A DNA stretch of 64,000 nt from Nocardia transvalensis (lineage in GTDB: Bacteria; Actinomycetota; Actinomycetes; Mycobacteriales; Mycobacteriaceae). Where the stretch lies: positions 620,001 to 684,000 of the forward strand of contig NZ_JADLQQ010000003.1 in the NCBI RefSeq assembly GCF_015477765.1, read 5' to 3'. The position numbers and the translations under genes were made by a program. Below, in pieces: positions 8,008 to 18,708 of the stretch. The notes beneath the pieces were generated by a model, which was given only the letters and a program-made list of their open reading frames with translations, made no database searches and was not told the DNA's origin. How positions within the stretch are numbered: position 1 is the first letter of the stretch; each line of letters opens with the position of its first letter.

Positions 8008-9168
8008 TCAGGGGGCGGTGGCGGGGCTGGCCGGGTCGATGAGGATCTTGGCGTGGCGTTCCGGGTTGCCCAGGGCGGCGAAGGCGTTGTCGACGCCTCC
8101 CAGGCCGACGGTGCCGGTGATGAGCGGGGTCGGGTCGACCTTGCCGTCGGCGATCATGTGCAGGGTGTCGCGGAATTCGCCCGGGTCGTAGCCGAGGACG
8201 AAGCGCAGCTCGATCTCCTTGTTGATGGCTATGGCCGGATGAATGGTGTCGGCCTCCATGCACACTCCGACCACGACCACGCGGGACAGGGGCGGGGCGG
8301 CGGTGAGGATGTGGTCGATGATCCCGGGGACGCCGACGCATTCGAAGATCACCGGACCCGACGGTCCGGCGTTGAGCGCATGCGCCAGCCGGAATCCGTA
8401 CCACCACGGCATATTCGGGATGCGACGCAGCCGCTCCATGGCGTCGAATCCGAGGTTCAGCACGTCGGTGACGCCGGTGATGTGTCCCTTCCTGGGTGCA
8501 GCGGTCCACGGGGATCCGGTGCCGGGATCGACCGCCACATCGGCCCCGCACCGGACGGCCAACTCCCGGCGCCGCGGTGAGAAGTCGCTGGCAACAACGG
8601 TTTTCACCCCCGCGGCCTTCAACATGGTGATCACCGCGAGCCCGATCGGCCCGCAGCCGATGACGAAGGCGGTCTGCCGCGTCGACACCCGCCCCCGCCG
8701 CACGGCATGCCATGCGACGGCCATCGGCTCGGTGAGCGCGGCGTGGTCGGCCGACAACCCGTTCGGCACGGCGAATGTCATCGACTCCTGCACCACGACC
8801 TGTTCGGCGTAACCGCCCGGCGCGGCCGCCGACAGACCGGTCAAATGCGGCTGCCGCCCGTGCCGCACGATCGGCAGCGCCACCACCCGGGTGCCCCGCT
8901 TCCACCGTTTGCGGCATCCGGGGCCGTAATCGACCACCTCGCCGCAGAATTCGTGACCGAGCACCACCCGCTGATCCGACCGCATGAAGTGGTCGTAGCC
9001 GGTCGCCTTCGTCAGCTCGGCGAGTTCGTCGCAGTGCGAACGGGCATGCAGATCCGATCCGCAGATGCCGCACCGCAGGACATTGATCAACACCTGTCCG
9101 GGCCCTGGTGCCGGCGCCGGCATCTCGGCGACTTCCAGCTTGCCTTCGGAACAGACCACCGCCTTCAT
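8008..9168 (-). CDS. Zinc-dependent alcohol dehydrogenase (MDR family)
   Basis: 386 residues. The N-terminal GroES-like catalytic domain has the zinc-ligand motifs RCGICGSDLHARSH and GHEFCGEVV. The Rossmann domain follows with VIGCGPIGLAVI (about 187-198) for NAD(P). The four-cysteine structural zinc lobe is missing, which resembles formaldehyde- or threonine-dehydrogenase-like MDR enzymes rather than classical ADH. Substrate is unknown. It is convergent with iniC and divergent from the dehalogenase gene 119 bp away, so co-regulation with the latter is possible. The ATG start is preceded by a purine-poor leader. Confidence 0.8.
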   Translation of the reverse strand: MKAVVCSEGKLEVAEMPAPAPGPGQVLINVLRCGICGSDLHARSHCDELAELTKATGYDHFMRSDQRVVLGHEFCGEVVDYGPGCRKRWKRGTRVVALPIVRHGRQPHLTGLSAAAPGGYAEQVVVQESMTFAVPNGLSADHAALTEPMAVAWHAVRRGRVSTRQTAFVIGCGPIGLAVITMLKAAGVKTVVASDFSPRRRELAVRCGADVAVDPGTGSPWTAAPRKGHITGVTDVLNLGFDAMERLRRIPNMPWWYGFRLAHALNAGPSGPVIFECVGVPGIIDHILTAAPPLSRVVVVGVCMEADTIHPAIAINKEIELRFVLGYDPGEFRDTLHMIADGKVDPTPLITGTVGLGGVDNAFAALGNPERHAKILIDPASPATAP

Positions 9169-9287
9169 ATCCGCACGGTACCGCGCGGTACAGCTATGTG
9201 TTGTGGATCACGGTGCGCTGCGGTCACAGGCGGCCCGAACCGGTGTCGAAACGGTATGTCACCACTCCACACGGAAGGACACGCGCG

Positions 9288-10193
9288 ATGGCCACCATCG
9301 ATGTTCTCGACTCCTACCTCAACTACGTCGACACCGGGACCGGCGATATCCCGGTGGTGTTCCTGCACGGCAACCCCACCTCGTCGTATCTGTGGCGCAA
9401 TGTGATTCCGTACGTCGCCGACCGGGCCCGGGTGCTCGCACCGGATCTCGTCGGCATGGGCGATTCCGGCAAGCCCGATATCGCTTATCGCTTCGCCGAC
9501 CACGCCCGCTATCTCGACGCCTGGTTCGACGCGATGGGGCTGGACCGGGTGGTCATCGTCGGTCACGACTGGGGCGGCGCGCTCGGAATGGACTGGGCCG
9601 CTCGCCATCCCGGCCGCGTCCACGGGATCGCGCTCCTGGAGACCTTTCTGCGGCCGATGCGGTGGGACGAGATGCCACCCCAGGGCGCCGACCTGTTCCG
9701 CAAATTCCGCTCACCCGAGGGTGAGCGAATGATCCTGCAGGAGAACATGTTCATCGAATTCAATCTGCCGTTCGGTGCGAAATCCCTCACCCCTGCCGAC
9801 CTCGATGTCTACCGCGCCCCGTACCCCACCCCCGAATCCCGTAAGCCGATGCTGGTGTGGCCGCGCGAGTTACCGCTCGGCGGCGAACCGGCCGACGTCG
9901 TCGCCATCGTCGAGAACTACGGCCGGTACATGGCCCGCACCCCCGAGATCCCCAAGCTGATCATGGCCGTCGAGAACGGCCTCGGCCTCGGCTCTTCCGA
10001 GATGATCGACTGGGCCGCAAGCACCTTCGCCTCGGCCGAGGTGGTGTCCATCGGGCCGGCCGGGCATCACGCACCGGAGGACCAGCCCGACGCCATCGGC
10101 ACCGCCGTCGCCGAGTGGTTCGACCGGCACGTGCGCACTGCGGTGGCTGCCGATCTCGGTGGTTGCGGACGGCGGGGAGTGGGCCAACGATAA
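9288..10193 (+). CDS. Haloalkane dehalogenase (alpha/beta hydrolase)
   Basis: 301 residues from ATG 9288 (GGAAGGA 8 nt upstream), the normal length for HLD-II enzymes. The halide-binding Asn is in FLHGNP (N29); the nucleophile Asp and second halide-binding Trp are in VGHDWGG (D94, W95). The catalytic acid Glu lies in GIALLET (E118), and a catalytic His lies in AGHHAPED (about 261). This Asp-Glu-His set is that of the LinB/DhaA group, which hydrolyses carbon-halogen bonds in haloalkanes. A DhaA-like physiological role in environmental actinobacteria is uncertain. The sigma factor frame opens within its 3' end. Confidence 0.85.
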   Translation: MATIDVLDSYLNYVDTGTGDIPVVFLHGNPTSSYLWRNVIPYVADRARVLAPDLVGMGDSGKPDIAYRFADHARYLDAWFDAMGLDRVVIVGHDWGGALGMDWAARHPGRVHGIALLETFLRPMRWDEMPPQGADLFRKFRSPEGERMILQENMFIEFNLPFGAKSLTPADLDVYRAPYPTPESRKPMLVWPRELPLGGEPADVVAIVENYGRYMARTPEIPKLIMAVENGLGLGSSEMIDWAASTFASAEVVSIGPAGHHAPEDQPDAIGTAVAEWFDRHVRTAVAADLGGCGRRGVGQR

Positions 10194-11064
10194 GGGGGTG
10201 CAGCCCGATACGCAGCAGGAACACATTCGTGACGAAGAAGAGCTGCTGGCGCGGGCGGTGGGGGGAGATCGGGAGGCGGTTGCCGAGGTGGTTCGGCTGC
10301 TGCAGGACCCGATCTACCGCCTGGCCCTGCGCATGGTCGGCAGGCCCGCCGATGCCGAGGACGCCGTGCAGGAGATTTTGTTGCGCGTGGTGAGCAACCT
10401 CGGCAGCTGGCGCGGGGAGGCGAAGCTGACGACGTGGGCGTATCGCATCGGCGTCAACTATCTGCTGAATCTGCGTCGCCGCAGCCCGCAGGAGGCGGCT
10501 CACCTGTCGCTCGACGAGTTCGGGGAGGGGCTGAAAGACGGTCTGGCTGCCGAGGATTACCGGGGCCCCGAGGCGACGCTGCTCACCCGCGAGGTCCGCC
10601 TCACCTGCAGCCAGGCCATGATGCAGTGCCTGTCGCGGGACGAGCGCGTCGCCTTCGTGCTCGGCGAGGTGTTCGACCTGAGCTCCGCCGACGCCGCCTG
10701 GATTCTCGGCATCACCGCGCCCGCCTATCGAAAGCGCCTGGAGCGGGCCAAGTCCCGGCTCGGGAACTTCCTGAACGCGACCTGCGGGCTGGTGAATTCG
10801 CAGGCATCGTGCCGCTGTGCCCGGCGGGTGGGCAAGGCCGTCGACCTCGGGCGGGTCGATCCCCGGCGGCCGGCGCTCGCCACCCACCCGATCACACCCG
10901 GCGGCCGCACCGCCGCCGAGGCCGAACGGCAGATGGGTCGCCTGCACGATATGGCTGCCGTGCTGCGTGCCCACCCCGACTACGCGGCACCCAGCGCCCG
11001 GATGGAGGCGGTCGCCGATCTGCTGCGGTCGGATCGTTTTCCCCTGTTGATTCGCGGGGAGTGA
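10159..11064 (+). CDS. ECF-type RNA polymerase sigma factor with C-terminal extension
   Basis: Up to 301 residues. Sigma region 2 is clear (IYRLALRMVGRPADAEDAVQEI, then WAYRIGVNYLLN). Region 4 helix-turn-helix follows (LSRDERVAFVLGEVFDLSSADAAWILGITAPAYRKRLERAK). After it comes an ~95-residue tail with a CRCARR motif, a possible metal or redox site, and helical segments. The upstream GTG (10159) overlaps the dehalogenase gene by 35 bp; GTG 10198 is an equally plausible start just after that gene's stop. No anti-sigma gene is adjacent, so the tail may take the regulatory role (inference). Confidence 0.82.
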   Translation: MVADGGEWANDKGVQPDTQQEHIRDEEELLARAVGGDREAVAEVVRLLQDPIYRLALRMVGRPADAEDAVQEILLRVVSNLGSWRGEAKLTTWAYRIGVNYLLNLRRRSPQEAAHLSLDEFGEGLKDGLAAEDYRGPEATLLTREVRLTCSQAMMQCLSRDERVAFVLGEVFDLSSADAAWILGITAPAYRKRLERAKSRLGNFLNATCGLVNSQASCRCARRVGKAVDLGRVDPRRPALATHPITPGGRTAAEAERQMGRLHDMAAVLRAHPDYAAPSARMEAVADLLRSDRFPLLIRGE

Positions 11065-11143
11065 CCGGTGTGTGAGCCGGGCGCCGATGGGTATCTCGCT
11101 TCCGTCGGACGACCTCCGTGACGAGCAGGAAGGCAGGTGCACG

Positions 11144-11794
11144 ATGAGCCGAGCGGACAACGACATCGTGCGGGCGTTGCTGGACCGCGCGGGCACCAGC
11201 TATGCCGCCGAGGCGGGAATCACGCTGGCGGACAAGCCCGCACCGCTGTTCCAACTGCTCATGCTGGCCCAGTTGCTGAGCACCCGGATCTCCGCCGAGA
11301 TCGCGGTGGCCGCCGCCCGGGAACTGGTGCGCTCCGGCTACAAGACACCGCAGCGGGTCGCCGACGCCGACTGGCAGGAACTCGTGGACGCCCTGGGCCG
11401 CGCCCATTACAAGCGCTACGACGAATCCACCGCGACCCGCCTCGGCGCCAACGCCGCCATGCTCCTGGACCGCTACCAGGGCGACCTGCGCCGCCTGGCC
11501 GCCGAGGCCGACCACGACCCGAACCGGCTGGCGCAGCTGTTGCAGAAGTTCCAGGGCATCGGCCCGGTGGGCGCCGACATCTTCCTGCGCGAGGTCCAGG
11601 ACACCTGGACCTGGGTCCGCCCGCACTTCGACGAGCGCGCCCGCAAGGGAGCCGAGAAACTCCGCCTCCCCACCACCCCCGACGCACTCGACCGCCTGAG
11701 CCCCTCCGGCCACGAGGCGGAATTCGCCGCGGCCCTCGTGCGGGTGGCCCTGGATCGCGAACTCGCGGACCAGGTGCTGTCCGCTACCTCCTGA
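11144..11794 (+). CDS. HhH-GPD-like protein with degenerate active site
   Basis: 216 residues, from ATG 11144 after AGGAAGGCAGG. The all-helical layout and the hairpin FQGIGPVGADIFLRE match the endonuclease III / HhH-GPD glycosylase fold. In endonuclease III the hairpin carries the catalytic Lys (GVGRKTA) and the following helix the Asp (VDTH). Here these positions read Val (GIGPVGA) and Arg (VRPH), and there are no [4Fe-4S] cysteines. It may be non-catalytic or use another residue. It sits between the sigma factor and the dnaK operon with no obvious link to either. Confidence 0.7.
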   Translation: MSRADNDIVRALLDRAGTSYAAEAGITLADKPAPLFQLLMLAQLLSTRISAEIAVAAARELVRSGYKTPQRVADADWQELVDALGRAHYKRYDESTATRLGANAAMLLDRYQGDLRRLAAEADHDPNRLAQLLQKFQGIGPVGADIFLREVQDTWTWVRPHFDERARKGAEKLRLPTTPDALDRLSPSGHEAEFAAALVRVALDRELADQVLSATS

Positions 11795-11956
11795 CGTCTT
11801 CTCCACGATCGCGCCGGGACCGCGGCCCGTCACTGCTGCGTGTCCCACGTCACTGCGGCGTGTGCCCGTCATTCCGGCGCGCTCCAGGCCGGAGGCAAAG
11901 ATTTTCTCCGGATCGGGAATGGACGGCGCAGGTCACCCGTTGAGCAGTACGACAAT

Positions 11957-11977
11957 GTTGAGCGATGTAGGCTCAAG
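11957..11977. promoter_or_regulatory. HAIR-like HspR operator 1 upstream of dnaK
   Basis: GTTGAGC-N7-GCTCAAG, a near match to the HspR HAIR consensus CTTGAGT-N7-ACTCAAG with the same 7-7-7 geometry. It overlaps or lies just upstream of the predicted -35 region. Confidence 0.85.
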
Positions 11978-11984
11978 TCCCAGG

Positions 11985-12014
11985 TTGACTCGTCTCGGGT
12001 CGGCATGCAGGATT
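11985..12014 (+). promoter_or_regulatory. Predicted dnaK promoter
   Basis: TTGACT (11985-11990), 18-bp spacer, CAGGAT (12009-12014). The -10 is flanked by HAIR site 2, and the -35 by HAIR site 1, consistent with repression by HspR. The start of transcription is not determined. Confidence 0.5.
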
Positions 12015-12033
12015 GAGTCGACCAGGCTCAGTG
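12013..12033. promoter_or_regulatory. HAIR-like HspR operator 2 upstream of dnaK
   Basis: ATTGAGT-N7-GCTCAGT, a weaker HAIR match with the same geometry, 37 bp before the dnaK start codon. Two operators 56 bp apart (five and a third helical turns) suggest HspR could bind cooperatively around the promoter. Confidence 0.7.
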
Positions 12034-12069
12034 TTGCTGGGAATGTACGTCACTTAGGAGGAACCCACT

Positions 12070-13910
<1,841 letters not shown>

Positions 13911-13914
<4 letters not shown>

Positions 13915-14606
13915 CGGATAAGAGCCCGGAACAGGAACCGGTCACCATCGTGGACAAGCGAAAGGTCGATCCGGAGACGGGTGAAGTCCGTGAGCCTGCG
14001 GCGGCGTCGGATGGCGCCGCCGCGGCTCCGGCCGCCGATTCGGCTGCGGCCCAGGAGCCTTCGGCCCCCGCCGAGGCTCAGGCCCCCGCCGGAGAGAACG
14101 GATCCGCCACGCTTGCCGACACCATCAGTACGGAACTCGCCGAGCGCACCGCCGATCTGCAGCGGCTGACCGCCGAATACGCCAACTACCGTCGCCGCGT
14201 CGAACGCGACCGCAAGTCCGCGGTGGAGACGGCCAAGGCCGCGGTGGTCACCGAACTGCTCGGCGTGCTCGACGATCTGGATCGCGCTCGTGCGCACGGC
14301 GACCTGGAGTCCGGACCGCTGAAGTCGGTCGCGGACAAGCTGGTCGACGCGCTGAAGAAGCAGGGCCTCGAGGAATTCGGCGCCGAGGGCGAGCCCTTCG
14401 ACCCGACCCTGCACGAGGCCGTGCAGCACGAGGGCGAGGGCCACGATCCGGTGATCGGCGTGGTGATGCGCAAGGGTTACCGCTTCGGTGACCGCGTGCT
14501 GCGGCACGCGCTTGTCGGAGTCACCGACGGGGTAACAGATCTGGTGGGCGAGAGCTCATCGGATACGGCGAACGCTGGCTCGGATGCCGGCACAGGCGAG
14601 CAGTAA
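13911..14606 (+). CDS. grpE: Nucleotide exchange factor GrpE
   Basis: 231 residues from GTG 13911, overlapping the dnaK stop by 4 bp (GTGA), so translational coupling is likely. A disordered Ala/Pro/Glu-rich N-terminus (~65 residues) precedes the coiled coil ([20 protein letters not shown]) and the beta-rich DnaK-contact domain ([21 protein letters not shown]). It releases ADP from DnaK. Longer than E. coli GrpE because of both tails, as in mycobacteria. Confidence 0.95.
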
Positions 14607-14627
14607 GAAGAAAGGAGGAGATGCCCG

Positions 14628-15800
14628 GTGAATCGGGAGTGGTTGGAAAAAGACTTCTACAAAGAACTGGGTATTTCCTCCAGCGCCACCCAGGACGAGG
14701 TCAAGAAGGCCTACCGCAAGCTGGCCCGTGATCTGCACCCGGACAAGAATCCGGGGGATGTCAAGGCCGAGGAGCGGTTCAAGGCCGTCAGCGAGGCACA
14801 TGCCGTGCTGTCGGATCCCGAGAAGCGCAAGGAGTACGACGAGGCGCGGCGGCTGTTCGCCAGCGGCGGCTTCGGTCGTGGCGGATTCTCGCCGGGTGGT
14901 GGCTACGCCGGACAGGGCGGCTTCAGCGAGTTCAACCTGGGCGACATCTTCGGCGGCGCGGCCGCTGCCGGGGATGGTGGCCTGGGTGACCTGCTGGGCG
15001 GCCTGTTCAATCGCGGCGGCGCCGGGACGCGCGCATCGTCGCGGCCCCGGCGCGGCAGCGATGTGGAGACCGAGACGACCCTCGGCTTCCGCGAGGCCGC
15101 GCAGGGTGTGACCGTCCCGCTGCGCATGACCAGTCCGTCGCCGTGCACCACCTGTCACGGCAGCGGCGCCAAGCTGGGCACGAGCCCGCGAGTCTGCCCG
15201 CACTGCAATGGAACCGGCGTGATCAGCCGCAACCAGGGTGCGTTCGGATTCAGCGAGCCGTGCGACGACTGCCGCGGGACCGGGTCGATCATCGACGACC
15301 CGTGCTCGGACTGCCGCGGCACCGGCATTCAGAACCGGACCCGCACCATCACGGTGCGGATTCCGCCGGGTGTGCGCGACGGTCAGCGAATTCGGTTGGC
15401 GGGCCAGGGCGAAGCGGGCCTGCGGGGCGCCCCGGCGGGCGACCTGTATGTCACCGTGCACGTCAGCCAGGACAAGGTCTTCGGCCGCAACGGCGACGAC
15501 CTGACCCTGGTGCTGCCCGTCAGCTATGCCGAATTGGTGCTGGGCACAACGGTTTCCGTGCCGACGCTGGACGGCCGGGTGGGCGTGAAGGTGCCGCCGG
15601 GCACCGCCGACGGCCGGACCCTGCGGGTGCGCGGGCGCGGTGTGCCCAAGCGCGGCGGTGGCGCCGGTGACCTGCTGGTGACCGTGAAGGTCGCGGTGCC
15701 GCAGAAGCTGGACGACAATGCCTCCGAGGCGCTGCGGCGCTATGCGGAGGCAGAGAAGGCCAGCGGGTTCGACCCGCGTGCCGGATGGGCAGGTGCGTGA
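14628..15800 (+). CDS. dnaJ: Co-chaperone DnaJ (DnaJ1)
   Basis: 390 residues from GTG 14628 (AGGAGATG upstream). J domain at 10-75 with the HPD tripeptide ([10 protein letters not shown]), Gly/Phe region at ~80-130, then four CXXCXGXG zinc motifs ([32 protein letters not shown]) and the C-terminal substrate-binding beta domains. It stimulates DnaK ATPase and delivers clients. Its stop shares a base with the hspR start (TGATG). Confidence 0.97.
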   Translation: MNREWLEKDFYKELGISSSATQDEVKKAYRKLARDLHPDKNPGDVKAEERFKAVSEAHAVLSDPEKRKEYDEARRLFASGGFGRGGFSPGGGYAGQGGFSEFNLGDIFGGAAAAGDGGLGDLLGGLFNRGGAGTRASSRPRRGSDVETETTLGFREAAQGVTVPLRMTSPSPCTTCHGSGAKLGTSPRVCPHCNGTGVISRNQGAFGFSEPCDDCRGTGSIIDDPCSDCRGTGIQNRTRTITVRIPPGVRDGQRIRLAGQGEAGLRGAPAGDLYVTVHVSQDKVFGRNGDDLTLVLPVSYAELVLGTTVSVPTLDGRVGVKVPPGTADGRTLRVRGRGVPKRGGGAGDLLVTVKVAVPQKLDDNASEALRRYAEAEKASGFDPRAGWAGA

Positions 15801-16198
15801 TGAACGGTGATCCGAAGAAGGGAACGGGTAGTAGCACCGAGTACTTCATGATCTCGGTGGCGGCTCAGCTGGCGGGTATGCACGCGCAGACGCTGCGTAC
15901 CTACGACCGGCTGGGTCTGGTGACGCCGCAACGCACTTCGGGCGGCGGCCGGCGCTACTCGGCGCGGGATGTGGAGCTGCTGCGCGAGGTGCAGCGACTG
16001 TCCCAGGACGAGGGCGTGAACCTGGCCGGTATCAAACGGATCATCGAACTCACCAATCAGGTCGAGGAGCTGCAGCAGCGGGTCCGCGATCTGACCGCCG
16101 AGGTCGAGCGCCTGCGCTCGCGCTATCTGCCCGAGTTGTCGCCACCCCAGCGCAGTACGGCGCTGGTGGTGTGGCAGCCGCGCAACAAGCGCCGGTAG
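15800..16198 (+). CDS. hspR: Heat shock repressor HspR (MerR family)
   Basis: 132 residues from ATG 15800, overlapping the dnaJ stop by 1 bp. The winged helix-turn-helix begins with FMISVAAQLAGMHAQTLRTYDRLGLVTPQRTSGGGRRYS, followed by the dimerisation coiled coil (TNQVEELQQRVRDLTAEVERLRSRY). HspR binds HAIR inverted repeats, with DnaK as co-repressor in Streptomyces; matching sites lie upstream of dnaK (two) and clpB (one) in this window, so autoregulation and clpB control are expected. A terminator follows 23 bp after the stop. Confidence 0.95.
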   Translation: MNGDPKKGTGSSTEYFMISVAAQLAGMHAQTLRTYDRLGLVTPQRTSGGGRRYSARDVELLREVQRLSQDEGVNLAGIKRIIELTNQVEELQQRVRDLTAEVERLRSRYLPELSPPQRSTALVVWQPRNKRR

Positions 16199-16221
16199 GT
16201 TCGATCGAGAACATCTGCGAG

Positions 16222-16260
16222 ACAGCACCTCTGGAAGCAGGGGTGCTGTTTCTTTTTCTC
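16222..16260 (+). terminator. Intrinsic terminator of the dnaK operon
   Basis: ACAGCACCTCT and AGGGGTGCTGT form an 11-bp stem with one G-T pair, followed by a T-rich run (TTCTTTTTCTC). This is the only classical T-tailed terminator I found in the window. Confidence 0.85.
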
Positions 16261-16714
16261 CTTCGCCCGAGTGCGTTTTGTTGCGAGGTATGTGCTGCGA
16301 TTACATTCGTATCGAACGGATTTGGGGGAGTGGGACGTTCGTGCCGATATGGCGGTGGTGATGGCGCGAGTGTTGCCAGAAGGTCCGTTTCGGTGCCATT
16401 GTCCGGTTGTGGCACCGCCATTTTGGTAGCTAACGGATAGCTGCAAATCCGAGTTTTTCAAATAGAACCGTGCAGAACTACTGAGCCGCAGCACAAAAGA
16501 AACGGCGTGTCGTTTGACGGACGGTCTGTTTCCTGGGGGCTTCACGCTCCGGCGCCTGGTTTAGAAGGAATTACACACGTGTTGTTTAAACATCACGTTC
16601 CGTAGCTGGCAAACCTCGCTTACACTCGTCTGCATCGGCTGCTGTCGAGTGTCCCGCAGCACCTCACTCGCCGGCACGGACCGTGTTCTCGTGCGAAATG
16701 GGGTTGTGAGACAA
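16261..16714. other. AT-enriched intergenic region upstream of the flavohemoglobin
   Basis: About 450 bp, visibly richer in A/T than the surroundings, with no credible gene. It contains the near-perfect palindrome GTGTTGTTTAAACATCAC (16579-16596, TGTTTAAACA core) and a weak promoter candidate TTCCGT-N17-TACACT (16598-16626), about 90 bp before the flavohemoglobin start. This placement suits a regulator of the globin gene (inference). Confidence 0.45.
16579..16596. promoter_or_regulatory. Palindrome with TGTTTAAACA core, candidate operator
   Basis: An 18-bp near-palindrome directly upstream of the candidate promoter. The core TGTTTAAACA is perfectly symmetric. No regulator is assigned. Confidence 0.4.
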
Positions 16715-17884
16715 ATGGATTCGCGGACCGTCGCATTGATAAGAACGACGTTCAAGGCGGTTGCTGCGGAGGAGGGGGGACCGGAGAGGCTGGCACGATC
16801 GTTCTACGCCGTTCTGTTCACCGAACATCCGCAAGTTCGCGACTTCTTTCCGGCCGCCCTCGACGCGCAGCGTGACCGCTTGGTCAAGGCCATCGCCTAT
16901 ACGGTCGATCGGCTGGAGGAGCCGAACAAACTGCTCCCCTTCCTGGCTCAGCTCGGGCGTGACCACCGCAAGTACGGTGTCTCCGCGGAACACTATGTGG
17001 CGGTGTCGAAGACGCTGAAGACGGCCATGTGCGCCTACGCGGGTACCGAACTGTGGACCGACGAGGTGGATCGCGCGTGGGACGAGGGGCTCGGCGTCAT
17101 TACGCAGACCATGGCCGGGGCCGCGGAGCAGGAGGACACGCCCCCGTACTGGACCGGCACCGTGATCGAACATCGTGAGGTGCTCCGCAATCTGGTCGTG
17201 GTGCGGCTGAAGCTGGATCAGCCTATGCAGTATGCCGCCGGGCAGTACACGAGTGTGCAGATCCCCGCCCGGCCGCGCATGTGGCGGTATCTCTCGCCCG
17301 CCATTCCCGCGAATGCCAATGCAGAGATCGAATTTCATATCCGCAGCGTCACCGGCGGCTGGGTGAGCCCGGCGATGGTCGGGCATACCGGAGTCGGCGA
17401 TCAATGGTTGCTCGGTTCACCGCTGGGCGGACTCGGCGTCCCCCGCAACACGCGGCGCAAAATGCTGATGGTCGGCTGCGGCACCGGCATCGCGCCGCTG
17501 CGTGCTCAACTGATGGCGATGACGCGGCGGCGATCCAATCCGAAGGTGCATCTGTTCGTCGGCGGCCACCACCCCTGCGACCTCTACGACCTGCAGACCC
17601 TCAGCGAACTGGCCGTCGCCAACAAATGGCTCACCGTCACCCCCGTCGTAGAGACCACCGAAAACCCGTGGTGGTACTACGATCCCGGCGACCACCAACC
17701 GGAATACCCGGGCCTGGAACCCCGCCGCGTCGGACAGATAGGCAAAGTGGTCGCCGGTTGCGGCCCCTGGAAGGACCACGACGTCCAAATAGTCGGCTCC
17801 CCGTCGATGGTGCAGACCACCAAGTTCCGCCTGATGGCCGCAGGCACACCAACGAAGAACATCCGCCACGATCCGCTTTTTTGA
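16715..17884 (+). CDS. Type II flavohemoglobin (globin + FAD/NAD reductase)
   Basis: 389 residues from ATG 16715. The globin domain (1-140) has distal Tyr B10 (RSFYAVLF) and proximal His in RDHRKYGVSAEHY. The reductase part has the FAD loop MWRYLSPA, unlike the RXYS of classic Hmp, and the NAD motif GCGTGIAPLRAQ. These variants mark type II flavohemoglobins such as Rv0385, reported to act with D-lactate as electron donor rather than as ordinary NO dioxygenases. It is convergent with two related minus-strand genes. Substrate use here is inferred from the family only. Confidence 0.82.
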   Translation: MDSRTVALIRTTFKAVAAEEGGPERLARSFYAVLFTEHPQVRDFFPAALDAQRDRLVKAIAYTVDRLEEPNKLLPFLAQLGRDHRKYGVSAEHYVAVSKTLKTAMCAYAGTELWTDEVDRAWDEGLGVITQTMAGAAEQEDTPPYWTGTVIEHREVLRNLVVVRLKLDQPMQYAAGQYTSVQIPARPRMWRYLSPAIPANANAEIEFHIRSVTGGWVSPAMVGHTGVGDQWLLGSPLGGLGVPRNTRRKMLMVGCGTGIAPLRAQLMAMTRRRSNPKVHLFVGGHHPCDLYDLQTLSELAVANKWLTVTPVVETTENPWWYYDPGDHQPEYPGLEPRRVGQIGKVVAGCGPWKDHDVQIVGSPSMVQTTKFRLMAAGTPTKNIRHDPLF

Positions 17885-17902
17885 CCCTGCTTTCGGCCGG
17901 GA

Positions 17903-18685
17903 TCAAACCCCTTCGTAGCGAATGGCTTCCGCGGGGGTGCCGGTCTGGATGAGCCGGTCCACCGTCGCGCGGGTCATGCCCGGCGAGCCGCACACGAGTA
18001 CTTGGTGATTCAGCAGTGGCCCCATATCGCCGATGACGTCGGGCAGGGTGCCCTCGAGCATTTCGTCGACCTCGAAACCCACGTCCACGCGGCAGTTTTC
18101 GTACCACTCGTCGACCCAGTTGGGGTCGTCGGCGCTGTCCACCACGGGAACCACGGTCAGCCAGGGTAATTCGCCCGCCAGCAGGTACAGCATGTCCGAG
18201 GCGTAGAGGTCGCGGGGGGAGCGGCCGCCGATGAACAGGTGGGTGCGGGGCGGTTCGGGGCGGCGGGACAGATCCAGCAGCAGCGAGCGCATGGGAGCCA
18301 AACCCGTTCCGCCCGCGATCATCACGACGTCGGTGGCCCAGTCGTCGACGGCCAGCCAGCCCGCCGGTTCGCTGATCCGCCACTCGTCACCCGGGCGGGT
18401 GTCGGCCACGATCGAGCCGCTGCACCAGCCGCCCGGGACCGTGCGCACATGGAACTCCAGCTTGCCGTCGAGCGAGGGCGGCAGCGCGGGGGACAACCGG
18501 CGACGCAGGCCGGGGTGTTGCGGCACCTGCACTTCCACCGACTGGCCCGCGGTGAACGGCACGAATTCCCCGATCAGCCGGATCACCGCGATATCGTGGC
18601 GCAGCCGGTGATGGCCCACCACGGTCGAGCTCCACTCCTGGGCCCCGAGGCCGAGTTCCCCTGTCTCGTCGGGGCCGATGGTCAC
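17903..18685 (-). CDS. Globin-less ferredoxin-reductase-type oxidoreductase
   Basis: 260 residues. It resembles the C-terminal reductase half of the adjacent flavohemoglobins: FAD-contact RRRLSPALPP, then AGGTGLAPMRSLL for NAD(P), FIGGRSPRDLY and the terminal LVCGSPGM. There is no globin domain. It lies 23 bp downstream of the second flavohemoglobin on the same strand, so the two are likely co-transcribed and the reductase may pair with a heme partner. Electron acceptor unknown. Confidence 0.75.
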   Translation of the reverse strand: MTIGPDETGELGLGAQEWSSTVVGHHRLRHDIAVIRLIGEFVPFTAGQSVEVQVPQHPGLRRRLSPALPPSLDGKLEFHVRTVPGGWCSGSIVADTRPGDEWRISEPAGWLAVDDWATDVVMIAGGTGLAPMRSLLLDLSRRPEPPRTHLFIGGRSPRDLYASDMLYLLAGELPWLTVVPVVDSADDPNWVDEWYENCRVDVGFEVDEMLEGTLPDVIGDMGPLLNHQVLVCGSPGMTRATVDRLIQTGTPAEAIRYEGV

Positions 18686-18708
18686 TGAAATCCCCTCTCG
18701 CCGTGGAC

